NCBI RefSeq assembly: GCF_014196225.1
Contig: NZ_JACIDI010000004.1
Span: forward strand, 124,001-188,000
DNA from: Bacteroides pyogenes
GTDB lineage: Bacteria; Bacteroidota; Bacteroidia; Bacteroidales; Bacteroidaceae
Direction: 5' to 3'
Length of the DNA stretch: 64,000 bases
The stretch's first letter is position 1. Each line of letters opens with the position of its first letter. The translations under genes were made by a program, and so were the position numbers. The notes beneath the pieces are model-generated. The model searched no databases. It was not told the origin of the DNA and worked only from the letters and a program-made list of their open reading frames with translations. Shown in pieces: positions 28,561 through 37,866 of the stretch.

Positions 28561-30933
28561 ATGAAACAGTATTTCATTGCAATCTGTATCGTGCTGCTGG
28601 CCCTGTCTTGCAGCGACGACTCGGGCAAGGGTTCTCTCCCTACGCCGCCTGCCCCGCCTGCTGAGGCGACTCTCACGCTGATGATTCCGGGCTTCCGCTC
28701 CGCCTCCGAAACGCGGGCGGGCGTGCATGAGGAGCAGATAAGCGAAATCGACGTGCTGCTGTTCCGCAACGTATCCGGCACGGAGCGTGTTGCCGCCATG
28801 CTCACGGTTCCGGCTACTTCGCTTCACGGCACGGGTACTCCGGGCGAGGCGAGGCTCACGACGAGCATCCCTGCGGGAGAATACTCTCGCCTGGCATTGG
28901 TGGCGAACGCCCATACGGAACTGACCGCCGCCGGCATCACCGCCGGCACTTCCGGTACTCCCGGCTCTTCCTACACCGACCTGCGGAATGTGCAGACCTT
29001 CGGGCGTTACGGCAACCTCGGGTTCGGTCCGGACAAGACCATCCCCATGTACGGTGAGTACGCCCCTGCGGGCGGCATCAGTATCGAGGCGGGCGTATCG
29101 AAAGTATTCCCCGGCACGATGGGGCTTATCCGCTCGATGGCGCGGGTGGACTTCGTGAATCAGGAGACCTCGCCGGACTTCGTGATCGACAGAATAGATT
29201 TCGTCAACGTGGCGTGGAACGGCACTGTGTATGTAGACCCTGCGGTTTACGGTGTCGACGCCGGAGCTGGTGGCGGCGGCAGCGGCTACCTTTCGCCTAC
29301 GTTGCCCGCCTCGGGGTTGAGTTCGGCTCCCGGCAGCCAAAATGCGACCAGTCTTGTGTTTATCGATTGGAGCAGCCCGCATCACACTTACTACCTGTAC
29401 GAGCAGCCCATCTCAGGAGCTCCCGCCCTCGTCTACGATAATATCACCCGCCCTCGTATCGTGCTTTGGTCCAAATACAAAGGAAGGAAAACGTGGTATT
29501 CCATCGACTTCACTTGGGACGGTGTGAAGGGTGGCGGCACGGCTCCCTACACCAAGGGCACGCCCATGCCCATTCTGCGTAATCACCGCTACGTATTCAC
29601 CATCAAGGAGGTGAAGGGGCCGGGCTATGGCTCGCGGGAGGAAGCCGTCAACACTTCCGAGATACTGACCAACCCGAATATTACCGTCCAAACGCACGTG
29701 ATAGACGAGGCATACACCGACGTAACGTTCAACAATCAAGGCTTCCTTGCCGTATCGCGCACGGCGATGGCGCTCAAAGGAGCTCACACCACTGCGAGCA
29801 CGGACAACAAGGTAGAGGTGCTGACCAACGTTGCGGGCGGATTTCGTGTGTGGCCGTTCAACAATAATGGTACAGAAGTGCCTGCGGGAGGTTGGTTAAG
29901 TCCGAGCACGGTAAGCGGCTCGGCGAACGCGAATACCACCCTGCAGGCGATTACCAATGGGGCCGGAAGAAATAAAGGTTATTTGGAAGTGCGCGCCGGA
30001 CGGCTGTACACGAAAGTGAATGTGGAGCAGATTTGGAAGTTGCCGCTCGAATACGTGGCGGAGTATAACTTGGCCGGCGGTTTCCAGTATGGCGCTTCCT
30101 TTTCGGGGATTTACCCCCCGGGCGGTCCTGTTCCTCCCGTCACTGCCGCCCAGACTGATGGCAACCTCCGTTGGGCGACGAATCACGATGCCGATCAGAG
30201 CGGTTATTACAATTGGTATGTTTGTAAAGGTTTTCATCAAGCTACTTACAATCCTAATACAAAGAAACTCTTTGAAGATGCTTTCTTCACTTCCGGCCAA
30301 GGTAAAGGATACCATTTGCCTTCCATTCATGAGTGGCATGCTGTAGCGACCTTTCATGGCACTAGTATTTATTTTGGTGAAGCTCAGTTTCTACCTAATA
30401 GAGAAGTGCAGTTGGAGTTTTGTGGCATTAAATTGTCTGTCAGAGATGATTATTTTTCCACCGGAAATGGCATCGGTTATGCTTTGCGTTTCAAGCAGGG
30501 GTCGTTTATACCCTATCCTGATTTCCCTCCTGCCCCTGATAACTCTATGGCTTGCGCTTATCGTTACCAGCGGCTGGGTAGTGGTAATACGGCTCGTTTG
30601 AAGGTTCAGTGCGTTTACGTGGGCAACATAGTCCCTTTGCCCGATTTAAAGACGGTGATTGCCCGCGAATCTTGGTGGAACGCTCATGCTTCCGAGACCA
30701 TTACTCGTGAATTTGCCATGTTCTCCGGTCGAATCGATCCTGCCATCCCGTCGACATCCGCAGGTAAGCTTGTATTAAGGGGCGAAAGAGGGCTATATTG
30801 GTCGGCAACGACGCCGTATTCCGGTGCCGCAACATATGCCTATGCCATGAGGATATTCACTATTGGCATAAGTACAGGTAATACTGAAAATTCTGAATAT
30901 GGCTATTCCGTGCGCCTGTTCTCCGATGAATAA
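28561..30933 (+). CDS. FimA/Mfa-type pilin lipoprotein with C-terminal lectin-like (FISUMP) domain, probable tip adhesin
   Basis: A 790-residue lipoprotein (lipobox LLALSC, Cys 17). Residues of about 30-380 resemble the Bacteroidales FimA/Mfa family (ISEIDVLLFRN, LVANAHTEL, MARVDFVN). About 390-510 resemble a BACON-like beta domain (VSRTAMALKGAH to VRAGRLYTKVNVEQ). From about 540 it carries a FISUMP/C-type-lectin-like domain (GYHLPSIHEWHAVATF, GLYWSATTPYSG, GYSVRLFSDE). Such proteins sit at type V pilus tips or anchors. Base composition changes at the last domain junction: 39 of 60 bases are G/C at 28681-28740 but 23 of 60 at 30421-30480. No other pilus gene is in the window. Confidence 0.75.
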   Translation: MKQYFIAICIVLLALSCSDDSGKGSLPTPPAPPAEATLTLMIPGFRSASETRAGVHEEQISEIDVLLFRNVSGTERVAAMLTVPATSLHGTGTPGEARLTTSIPAGEYSRLALVANAHTELTAAGITAGTSGTPGSSYTDLRNVQTFGRYGNLGFGPDKTIPMYGEYAPAGGISIEAGVSKVFPGTMGLIRSMARVDFVNQETSPDFVIDRIDFVNVAWNGTVYVDPAVYGVDAGAGGGGSGYLSPTLPASGLSSAPGSQNATSLVFIDWSSPHHTYYLYEQPISGAPALVYDNITRPRIVLWSKYKGRKTWYSIDFTWDGVKGGGTAPYTKGTPMPILRNHRYVFTIKEVKGPGYGSREEAVNTSEILTNPNITVQTHVIDEAYTDVTFNNQGFLAVSRTAMALKGAHTTASTDNKVEVLTNVAGGFRVWPFNNNGTEVPAGGWLSPSTVSGSANANTTLQAITNGAGRNKGYLEVRAGRLYTKVNVEQIWKLPLEYVAEYNLAGGFQYGASFSGIYPPGGPVPPVTAAQTDGNLRWATNHDADQSGYYNWYVCKGFHQATYNPNTKKLFEDAFFTSGQGKGYHLPSIHEWHAVATFHGTSIYFGEAQFLPNREVQLEFCGIKLSVRDDYFSTGNGIGYALRFKQGSFIPYPDFPPAPDNSMACAYRYQRLGSGNTARLKVQCVYVGNIVPLPDLKTVIARESWWNAHASETITREFAMFSGRIDPAIPSTSAGKLVLRGERGLYWSATTPYSGAATYAYAMRIFTIGISTGNTENSEYGYSVRLFSDE

Positions 30934-31460
30934 GCAAAAGCGGCGCATGCCCGTCTCGCCCGCTGGAATTTGTCGATGTTCCCCTCGCTCGTGGCGGGGG
31001 GATTCCGCAGGGAGGGGAGAATTTCGCTGAGGAGGGAAGTTCCACGAGGAGGAGGTTTCGCAAGGTAGAGGTTTCGCGGGGATCCTCTCCTTGATCGGGA
31101 ACTTCTCCTCCGTAGGGGAGTCTCTTCTCCGCGGGGGCTTCCCTGCAAGGGACGCACAAAGAAACATCGTCGCCCGGTGCCGAAGGGGGTTGGCACCGGA
31201 GCGGCGGATGGGGAGGGAAGGCTGTCGGGAGGGGAACCGGCAGCCGGGGAGGGATGGCACGCCGAAAGGGAAACAGCCCATCATGAGGGAAAAGTCGCCG
31301 GAAGGAAGGCTGCCGGGAGGGACGGTTGCCGGAAGGCACTTGATTGCTTGATGAGAGGGGATTATTCCTATCGGTGAACAACCGGCGGATAATCCCCCAA
31401 ATCATGGAAATGAACCCGGAGGCGGATCGCAAAAACAGGCAGTCGGGAGAGAGGTGTACA

Positions 31461-31550
31461 CAGTCCGTCACTGAGGATACTACGGTCCGTCACTGAGGAT
31501 ACCACGGTCCGTCACTAAGGGTATCTCAGTCCGTCACTGTGGTCGGACTG
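31461..31550. repeat. 22-bp tandem array, four units
   Basis: Units start at 31461, 31483, 31505 and 31527, exactly 22 bp apart, with core GTCCGTCACTGAGGATAC. The last unit carries a perfect dyad: CAGTCCG (31527-31533) and CGGACTG (31544-31550). Confidence 0.85.
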
Positions 31551-31689
31551 CTTCGGAGCGTGTTTCCGCCGATATTTTTTCAAAGCCGTGCCTGACATAG
31601 GGAAGCATCCGACAGGGAAGCGGAAATGGTAAACATTTCGTACAGACGGGGAGGGGACAAGTTTCCGCCGGAGGAGGGAATGTCGACAT

Positions 31690-31804
31690 CGGACTCTCGA
31701 GGATGCCGAGATCGGACTCTTGACCATGTCGAGGTAGGCACCTTGACGATGTCGAGTCGGGCACCTCGACCATGTCAAGGTAGGCACCTCGGCAAAACGG
31801 CTCT
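31690..31804. repeat. 23-bp tandem array, five units
   Basis: Units start at 31690, 31713, 31736, 31759 and 31782, all 23 bp apart. Core CTTGACCATGTCGAG or CTCGACCATGTCAAG, a dyad CTYGAC, three bases, GTCRAG. Confidence 0.85.
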
Positions 31805-32027
31805 ACAAGCGGTTGTAGGGCATGTCCCGGTATCGGGGAGGCGGAGAGCGCGGGGGAAATCTGCCGCTTCATTATTTGTTTACAAATGCAAGGCTCCGTC
31901 GAGGCATGTTCCGGCGGCGGACGTAAGATTATCGCGGGGTGCGGACTGATTTATCCTTCTTTTCCCTTGCTTTTTTCACCGGGCTTGCTTACTTTTAGGC
32001 ATCGTTAAACCTATTAATTTTAATTCT

Positions 32028-34232
32028 ATGGACGGTTTTCTTTTTTGGATTGTTCCGGTCGCATCCGTACTGGCGCTTTGCTTTGCGTATTATTTCCATA
32101 AGCAGATGATGAAAGAGAGCGAGGGTACTCCTCAAATGGTGAAGATTGCAGTGGCGGTGCGCAAAGGGGCGATGTCTTATCTGAAGCAGCAATATAAGAT
32201 TGTGGCTTATGTTTTCTTGGGATTGGTAATACTGTTTTCGATTATGGCTTACGGCTTCCATGTGCAGAACGCATGGGTTCCCGTGGCATTCCTCACGGGC
32301 GGATTCTTCTCCGGGCTTTCGGGCTTTCTGGGAATGAAGACGGCAACGTACGCTTCGGCGCGCACTGCCAATGCAGCCCGAAACTCGTTGAATGCCGGAC
32401 TGAGAATCGCTTTTCGCAGCGGGGCGGTGATGGGATTGGTCGTAGTCGGTCTGGGACTACTCGATATTTCTTTTTGGTATCTGCTGCTCAACGCGGTGAT
32501 TCCCGCCGATGCGCTGTCGCCCACCCATAAGCTGTGTGTGATTACCACCACGATGCTGACGTTCGGCATGGGAGCTTCCACGCAAGCGCTCTTTGCCCGT
32601 GTGGGCGGAGGTATCTATACGAAGGCCGCCGATGTGGGCGCCGACTTGGTGGGAAAGGTGGAGGTCGGTATTCCGGAAGACGATCCGCGCAATCCGGCAA
32701 CGATTGCCGATAATGTGGGCGACAATGTGGGCGATGTGGCAGGCATGGGCGCCGATCTGTACGAGTCGTATTGCGGTTCTATATTGGCAACCGCCGCGTT
32801 GGGGGCTGCCGCCTTCATCCACTCCGAAGACACGGTGATGCAATTTAAGGCGGTGATTGCCCCGATGCTGATTGCTGCGGTGGGAATCTTGCTTTCCATC
32901 ATCGGAATCTTCTCCGTGCGCACCAAAGAGAACGCCACGATGAAAGACCTGTTGGGTTCGTTGGCGTGGGGTACGAATTTGAGTTCGGCGCTGATTGTAG
33001 TCGCCACTTTCCTGATTCTTTGGTTGCTCCGGCTCGACAATTGGGTATGGATCTCCTGCTCGGTAGTGGTCGGCCTATTGGTGGGTATCATCATCGGGCG
33101 GTCTACGGAGTATTATACCTCCCAGTCGTATACTCCCACGAAGAAACTGAGTGAAAGCGGCAAGACCGGTCCGGCTACCGTAATCATCTCCGGTGTCGGT
33201 CTGGGGATGCTCTCTACGGCCATTCCCGTGATAGCCGTCGTGGCAGGTATCATCGCTTCTTATCTGCTGGCTTCGGGAGGCGACTTTGCCAATGTGGGAA
33301 TGGGACTTTACGGAATCGGCATTGCCGCTGTGGGCATGCTTTCTACGCTGGGCATTACGCTGGCTACCGACGCTTACGGACCGATAGCCGACAATGCGGG
33401 TGGAAATGCCGAAATGTCCGGGTTGGGCGAGGAGGTGCGCAAACGTACCGATGCGCTCGATTCGCTTGGAAACACGACGGCAGCCACAGGCAAAGGCTTT
33501 GCCATCGGCTCGGCTGCGCTTACGGGACTGGCATTGTTGGCTTCTTACGTCGAAGAGATACGTATCGGACTCAACCGCCTCGGTAGCGTCGACCTTACGT
33601 TCCCCGGCGGAGAAACCATTCCCGTAGCGAAAGCTACGTTCATCGACTTTATGAATTACTATGAAGTGAACCTGATGAATCCGAAAGTGTTGGCAGGAAT
33701 GTTCCTCGGTTCGATGATGGCGTTCCTCTTCTGCGGGCTGACCATGAATGCCGTAGGACGTGCGGCAGGACACATGGTGGATGAAGTGCGGCGGCAGTTC
33801 CGCGAGATAAAAGGAATCCTCACCGGCGAAACGGAGCCCGACTACGAGCGTTGCGTGGCAATTTCCACCAAGGGAGCGCAGCGTGAAATGGTAGTTCCTT
33901 CGCTTATCGCGATTATCGCTCCCATTCTGACGGGACTGATCTTCGGTGTTCCCGGCGTGTTGGGATTGCTTATCGGCGGACTGAGCAGCGGTTTCGTGCT
34001 GGCTATCTTCATGGCCAACGCAGGCGGTGCGTGGGACAATGCGAAGAAATACGTGGAAGAAGGAAACTTCGGAGGTAAGGGCAGCGAGGTGCACAAAGCC
34101 AATGTAGTGGGCGATACCGTAGGCGACCCGTTTAAGGATACTTCCGGTCCCAGTCTGAACATCCTTATCAAGCTGATGAGCATGGTAGCTATCGTAATGG
34201 CAGGACTAACCGTTGCTTGGAGTTTGTTCTAA
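32028..34232 (+). CDS. hppA: Membrane-bound ion-pumping pyrophosphatase, K+-dependent, probable Na+,H+ type
   Basis: A 734-residue protein with about 16 membrane helices. It hydrolyses pyrophosphate and pumps cations across the inner membrane. Active-site loops are [56 protein letters not shown] and the late [29 protein letters not shown] has Ala and Gly at the two sites that define K+-dependent enzymes. Thr90, Phe94, Asp146 and Met176, counted directly, are all present; from memory these mark the Na+,H+-pumping subfamily described for a Bacteroides enzyme. Single gene, followed by rnhB. Confidence 0.95.
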   Translation: MDGFLFWIVPVASVLALCFAYYFHKQMMKESEGTPQMVKIAVAVRKGAMSYLKQQYKIVAYVFLGLVILFSIMAYGFHVQNAWVPVAFLTGGFFSGLSGFLGMKTATYASARTANAARNSLNAGLRIAFRSGAVMGLVVVGLGLLDISFWYLLLNAVIPADALSPTHKLCVITTTMLTFGMGASTQALFARVGGGIYTKAADVGADLVGKVEVGIPEDDPRNPATIADNVGDNVGDVAGMGADLYESYCGSILATAALGAAAFIHSEDTVMQFKAVIAPMLIAAVGILLSIIGIFSVRTKENATMKDLLGSLAWGTNLSSALIVVATFLILWLLRLDNWVWISCSVVVGLLVGIIIGRSTEYYTSQSYTPTKKLSESGKTGPATVIISGVGLGMLSTAIPVIAVVAGIIASYLLASGGDFANVGMGLYGIGIAAVGMLSTLGITLATDAYGPIADNAGGNAEMSGLGEEVRKRTDALDSLGNTTAATGKGFAIGSAALTGLALLASYVEEIRIGLNRLGSVDLTFPGGETIPVAKATFIDFMNYYEVNLMNPKVLAGMFLGSMMAFLFCGLTMNAVGRAAGHMVDEVRRQFREIKGILTGETEPDYERCVAISTKGAQREMVVPSLIAIIAPILTGLIFGVPGVLGLLIGGLSSGFVLAIFMANAGGAWDNAKKYVEEGNFGGKGSEVHKANVVGDTVGDPFKDTSGPSLNILIKLMSMVAIVMAGLTVAWSLF

Positions 34233-34252
34233 GCATTCGTGATTTTTTTTCA

Positions 34253-34260
34253 TATCTTTG
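34253..34260 (+). promoter_or_regulatory. -7 box of rnhB
   Basis: TATCTTTG fits the -7 consensus. It overlaps the upstream TTG codon at 34258 that would extend the frame, so the start is ATG 34285. Confidence 0.55.
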
Positions 34261-34284
34261 CACCCGGTTGAAAACGAACGAGGC

Positions 34285-34887
34285 ATGTTATTATCATATT
34301 TAAATGAGAACTTGATAGAGGCCGGTTGCGATGAAGCGGGAAGGGGATGTCTGGCAGGAGCGGTGTATGCCGCCGCAGTCATACTTCCGAAGGATTTCCG
34401 GAACGAATTGTTGAACGATTCGAAGCAGTTGACCGAAAAGCAGCGGTATGCGTTGCGTGAGGTGATACAGCGCGAGGCAGTCGCTTGGGCGGTGGGGGTA
34501 GTGACTCCCGGAGAGATTGACAAAATCAATATCCTGCGTGCCTCTTTTCTGGCTATGCACCGTGCTGTCGACGCGCTTGCGGTTCGTCCGCAGCATCTGC
34601 TCGTCGACGGAAATCGGTTCGATAAATATCCTGATATTCCGCATACCACGGTGGTGAAAGGCGATGGGAAGTTTCTTTCCATCGCTGCCGCTTCCGTGCT
34701 GGCGAAAACGTATCGCGACGATTACATGAACCGCCTTCACGAAGAATATCCGTTTTACGACTGGAATCACAACAAAGGCTATCCTACTTCCAAGCATCGT
34801 GCCGCCATTGCCGAGCGGGGAGCGACTCCCTATCACAGAATGACTTTCAATCTGTTGGGGGACGTACAGTTGAGGCTTGATTTCTGA
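34285..34887 (+). CDS. rnhB: Ribonuclease HII
   Basis: A 200-residue protein. It has the RNase HII N-terminal [20 protein letters not shown] with the metal Asp-Glu pair, [38 protein letters not shown] and NKGYPTSKH. It cuts RNA in RNA-DNA hybrids and removes single ribonucleotides from DNA. The last codons (VQLRLDF and stop) form the first copy of a 67-bp tandem repeat that fills the gap to gpmI. Confidence 0.95.
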   Translation: MLLSYLNENLIEAGCDEAGRGCLAGAVYAAAVILPKDFRNELLNDSKQLTEKQRYALREVIQREAVAWAVGVVTPGEIDKINILRASFLAMHRAVDALAVRPQHLLVDGNRFDKYPDIPHTTVVKGDGKFLSIAAASVLAKTYRDDYMNRLHEEYPFYDWNHNKGYPTSKHRAAIAERGATPYHRMTFNLLGDVQLRLDF

Positions 34888-35157
34888 TCCTCAAATGCTC
34901 CGCCTATCTTGGGTTCTGCATTGAAAGCACGTGCAGTTGAGGCTTGATTTCCGATTCCCAAATGCTCCGCTTATCTTTGGTTCTGCATTGAAAGAACGTG
35001 CAGTTGAAGCTTGATTTCCGATTCCCAAATGCTCCGCCTATCTTGGGTTCTGCATTGAAAGAGCGCGCTGTTGAAACTTGATTTCCGATCTCCAGATGCT
35101 CCGCTTATCTTGAGTCTTGCATTGAGAGAACGTGCTGTTGAAGTTTGATTTCCGATT
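34867..35157. repeat. 67-bp tandem repeat seeded by the 3' end of rnhB
   Basis: Copies start at 34867, 34934, 35001 and 35068, with a partial fifth at 35135-35157; every step is exactly 67 bp. Each starts CAGTTGAGGCTTGATTTC or a close variant, which in the first copy is the coding end and stop of rnhB. Copies 1 and 2 differ at about six positions. Weak inner periodicity of 21-24 bp is visible (the GCT/GCA positions at 34875, 34897, 34918, 34942). Confidence 0.95.
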
Positions 35158-35336
35158 AGTGCGAATTATCCACTATTCAAAGCCTGCTCTTTTTAAGAAC
35201 CTATCGCCATTCGTCAACCGAAAGACTTATATCGGTAATGCTCTGTTTCTTAACATGGGTTAACCTATTACGTTCTCAACTTTTTGTACCTTTGCAGTCG
35301 GAAAATCAAGAGTATAAATCAAACATTTAAATAGCT
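35158..35336. promoter_or_regulatory. gpmI upstream region with -7 box
   Basis: TACCTTTG at 35287-35294 is the likely -7 box, 42 nt before the gpmI ATG. No good TTTG -33 element at the usual spacing. Confidence 0.5.
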
Positions 35337-36854
35337 ATGAGTAAAAAAGCTCTATTAATGATCCTCGACGGATGGGGATTAGGCGACGGGAAGAAGGATG
35401 ATGTAATCTCCAACACTCCCACCCCTTATTGGGACTATCTGATGAAGACTTATCCTAACTCGCAACTTCAGGCAAGCGGCGAGAACGTTGGTTTGCCCGA
35501 CGGGCAGATGGGAAACTCGGAGGTAGGACATCTGAATATCGGTGCCGGACGCGTGGTTTATCAGGATTTGGTGAAAATCAATCGTGCTTGTGCGGATAAC
35601 AGCATTTTGAAGAATCCGGGTATCGTATCCGCTTTCTCTTATGCGAAAGAAAAAGGAAAGAGTGTTCACTTCATGGGATTGACTTCCGACGGCGGGGTGC
35701 ACAGTTCGCTGGATCATCTGTTCAAGCTTTGCGATATTGCGAAGGAATATGGCATTAACAATACATTTATTCACTGCTTTATGGACGGTCGCGATACAGA
35801 CCCGAAGAGCGGAAAGGGATTTATCGAGGAGCTGTCGGCGCACTGCGACAAGTCGGCAGGCAAGATTGCTTCTATCATCGGCCGCTACTACGCGATGGAC
35901 CGCGACAAGCGTTGGGAGCGAGTGAAAGAGGCTTACGACTTGCTGGTGAACGGCATAGGAAAGAAAGCGATGAATATGGCACAGGCTATGCAAGAGTCTT
36001 ACGACGAAGGCGTGACCGATGAGTTCATCAAACCGATAGTGAATGCAGGCTTCGACGGAACCATTAAGGAAGGCGATGTTGTGATCTTCTTCAACTATCG
36101 TAACGACCGTGCGAAAGAGCTGACCGTAGTGCTTACACAACAGGACATGCCCGATGCGGGCATGCGCATTGTTCCGGGCTTGCAGTATTACTGCATGACT
36201 CCGTACGACGCTTCTTTCAAGGGTTTGCATGTGCTGTTCGACAAAGAAAATGTGGACAACACGTTGGGAGAATATCTCTCTTCCAAAGGATTGAAACAAC
36301 TTCATATTGCCGAAACGGAGAAATACGCTCACGTGACGTTCTTCTTCAACGGCGGCCGGGAAACTCCGTACGAAGGAGAAGATCGTATCCTCGTTCCTTC
36401 TCCGAAAGTGGCTACTTATGACTTGAAGCCTGAGATGAGTGCCTACGAGGTGAAAGATAAATTGGTGGCTGCCATCAATGAAAATAAATACGACTTCATT
36501 GTGGTGAACTTTGCCAATGGTGATATGGTGGGGCATACGGGTGTGTACGAAGCCATCGAGAAAGCTGTGATTGCCGTGGATGCCTGCGTGAAAGATGTGA
36601 TCGAAGCGGCGAAAGCTCAGGATTATGAGGCTATCATCATTGCCGACCATGGTAATGCCGACCATGCGCTGAATGAAGACGGAACTCCGAACACGGCTCA
36701 CTCTCTGAATCCGGTTCCGTGTATTTATGTGACTGAAGCGAACAAGGGAGCTAAGGTGGCCAATGGTCGTCTGGCTGATGTGGCTCCTACTATCCTGAAG
36801 ATTATGGGGCTGCCCGTTCCTGCCGAAATGAGCGGTAAGGTACTGATCGGCTAA
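35337..36854 (+). CDS. gpmI: 2,3-bisphosphoglycerate-independent phosphoglycerate mutase
   Basis: A 505-residue protein of the alkaline-phosphatase superfamily. It has [12 protein letters not shown] with the first metal Asp, [15 protein letters not shown] with the catalytic Ser near 62, [17 protein letters not shown], and [12 protein letters not shown] plus [11 protein letters not shown] with the second metal set. It interconverts 3- and 2-phosphoglycerate in glycolysis and gluconeogenesis using manganese. Single gene with its own promoter and a strong terminator. Confidence 0.97.
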   Translation: MSKKALLMILDGWGLGDGKKDDVISNTPTPYWDYLMKTYPNSQLQASGENVGLPDGQMGNSEVGHLNIGAGRVVYQDLVKINRACADNSILKNPGIVSAFSYAKEKGKSVHFMGLTSDGGVHSSLDHLFKLCDIAKEYGINNTFIHCFMDGRDTDPKSGKGFIEELSAHCDKSAGKIASIIGRYYAMDRDKRWERVKEAYDLLVNGIGKKAMNMAQAMQESYDEGVTDEFIKPIVNAGFDGTIKEGDVVIFFNYRNDRAKELTVVLTQQDMPDAGMRIVPGLQYYCMTPYDASFKGLHVLFDKENVDNTLGEYLSSKGLKQLHIAETEKYAHVTFFFNGGRETPYEGEDRILVPSPKVATYDLKPEMSAYEVKDKLVAAINENKYDFIVVNFANGDMVGHTGVYEAIEKAVIAVDACVKDVIEAAKAQDYEAIIIADHGNADHALNEDGTPNTAHSLNPVPCIYVTEANKGAKVANGRLADVAPTILKIMGLPVPAEMSGKVLIG

Positions 36855-36915
36855 TCATCTGCAATGGCATGTCGTCGGTCCGACAACGCGCGACCGATAA
36901 GCAGATAAATACATG

Positions 36916-36955
36916 TGCGACACTTTACGTCTGGAAAAAACGGTAAAGTGTCGCA
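36916..36955 (+). terminator. Strong hairpin terminator after gpmI
   Basis: TGCGACACTTTAC (36916-36928) pairs perfectly with GTAAAGTGTCGCA (36943-36955), followed by TTGTTTTATG. The stem also truncates the decayed minus-strand gene beyond it. Confidence 0.85.
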
Positions 36956-37062
36956 TTGTTTTATGTGTTATCTTCGTCAGGTCCAATCCTGTTGCTTTTC
37001 TGGCCGCCAAGTGAAGCAAGGCATACGGTTTGTAGTCGACATACATTTTCAGCAGTTTCACC

Positions 37063-37147
37063 CGCGAGTTCTTTTGCCATACCAGCGGTTGCCTTCGCTG
37101 ATGATAATGGCGTGTTCGTTGTTTTACTCGCGAGTTGTTTCGCCATG
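37063..37147. repeat. 66-bp internal duplication boundary in the pseudogene
   Basis: CGCGAGTTCTTTTGCCAT (37063-37080) recurs as CGCGAGTTGTTTCGCCAT at 37129-37146, a 66-bp step. It makes the protein repeat NSRVK with 22 residues in between and keeps the frame. Confidence 0.8.
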
Positions 37148-37390
37148 TCTCGTCGGATTTGCTGTATCCTTTTATCACGATAACTTTGATGATACGCGGA
37201 TTGGTGGGAGGAAAGCAGTAAATCAGGTTTTCGCCGATGCCATCTCCCTGAACGCCTTCCACCCAAGCGGTTTTGTAGCTCAAATCGTGTGCATTCTTGG
37301 CAGCATACGGAATGCCGTGATGAGGCTTCAACTCTAATGAGGCGGCTATTTTACCTCGTTCGCAGGCGCAATAAAAACCGCAATCGGCTC

Positions 37391-37584
37391 CTAAGATGTC
37401 CACCATTGCTGGATTTTTGTTCGCTTACTCGTCCTATAAAACCGCAACCTACTCCTAAGATGTCTACCATTGCCGGATTTTTGCCCGCTTGCTCGTTCTA
37501 TAAAACTGCAAGGGACTCCGGATATGTTTCCCATTGCCGGATTTTTGTCCGCTTACTCGTCCTATAAAAACTGCAACGAACTCC
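37391..37584. repeat. 64-65-bp tandem repeat breaking the pseudogene
   Basis: On the minus strand units start with GGAG at 37584, 37519, 37455 and 37391 (steps 65, 64, 64). Shared phrases are TGCAGTTTTTATAGGACGAG and CAAAAATCCGGCAATGG. The last unit runs into the original coding sequence. Confidence 0.9.
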
Positions 37585-37866
37585 GGATACCTCCAAATAA
37601 TTCTCTTTTCGCTTTACTTGCTCGTTCGTTTTTAGCTTCTTGTTAAACAAGGCTTCTTTGTTGCTCCTTAATTCGATGCTTTTCCCTAATACCGATTTCA
37701 ATGTTTTCCAGGCTTGCGCTTGGCAAGACAATGTTCCCGATAATAACAGCAATATGAAGGTTTTCTTTTTCATGATCAGTTTCGCCTGCATGGAAATATC
37801 CCTTTAAAGACAAGTATTTGCTGAAATCTTTGTAAATTTGCACCTCTAAAAAAGATTGAGGAGTTT

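Larger units (their letters stand above)
30934..32027. other. 1.1-kb GC-rich repetitive region without a supported gene
   Basis: Between the adhesin stop and hppA lies G-rich DNA with degenerate short repeats (GGTTTCGC, TTCTCC, CCGGGAGGGA themes) at 30990-31340. Two ordered arrays follow (31461-31550 and 31690-31804). The open frames on the minus strand are Pro/Arg-rich translations of these repeats and match no family. The plus strand is strongly G over C in the first part. Confidence 0.6.
36957..37773 (-). pseudogene. Broken secreted-protein gene (glycan-binding-like domain) disrupted by 64-66-bp duplications
   Basis: The N-terminal part starts at ATG 37773 (MKKKTFILLLLSGTLSCQAQ, signal peptide) and runs about 70 residues to NYLEVSGV, where it meets a tandem repeat and then a TAG stop. 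The rest resumes in another frame at about 37391 (DCGFYCACERGKIAASLEL, KTAWVEGVQGDGIGE, PRIIKVIVIKGYSKSDETW, NNSRVK, LLKMYVDYKPYALLHL). This resembles the discoidin/NADase-type glycan-binding domains of Bacteroides secreted proteins. Three units of 65, 64 and 64 bp sum to 193, shifting frame by one. A further 66-bp duplication lies in frame inside the second half. The C-terminus runs into the gpmI terminator, so I call it a pseudogene. Confidence 0.7.

Noticed and set aside
30793..31471. Minus-strand Pro/Arg-rich ORFs behind the adhesin
   Set aside because: They are translations of G-rich repeats in overlapping frames, without homology, start signals or promoter.
30934..32027. Complete diversity-generating retroelement
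   Set aside because: No reverse transcriptase, accessory gene or template repeat is present in the gap or elsewhere in the window.
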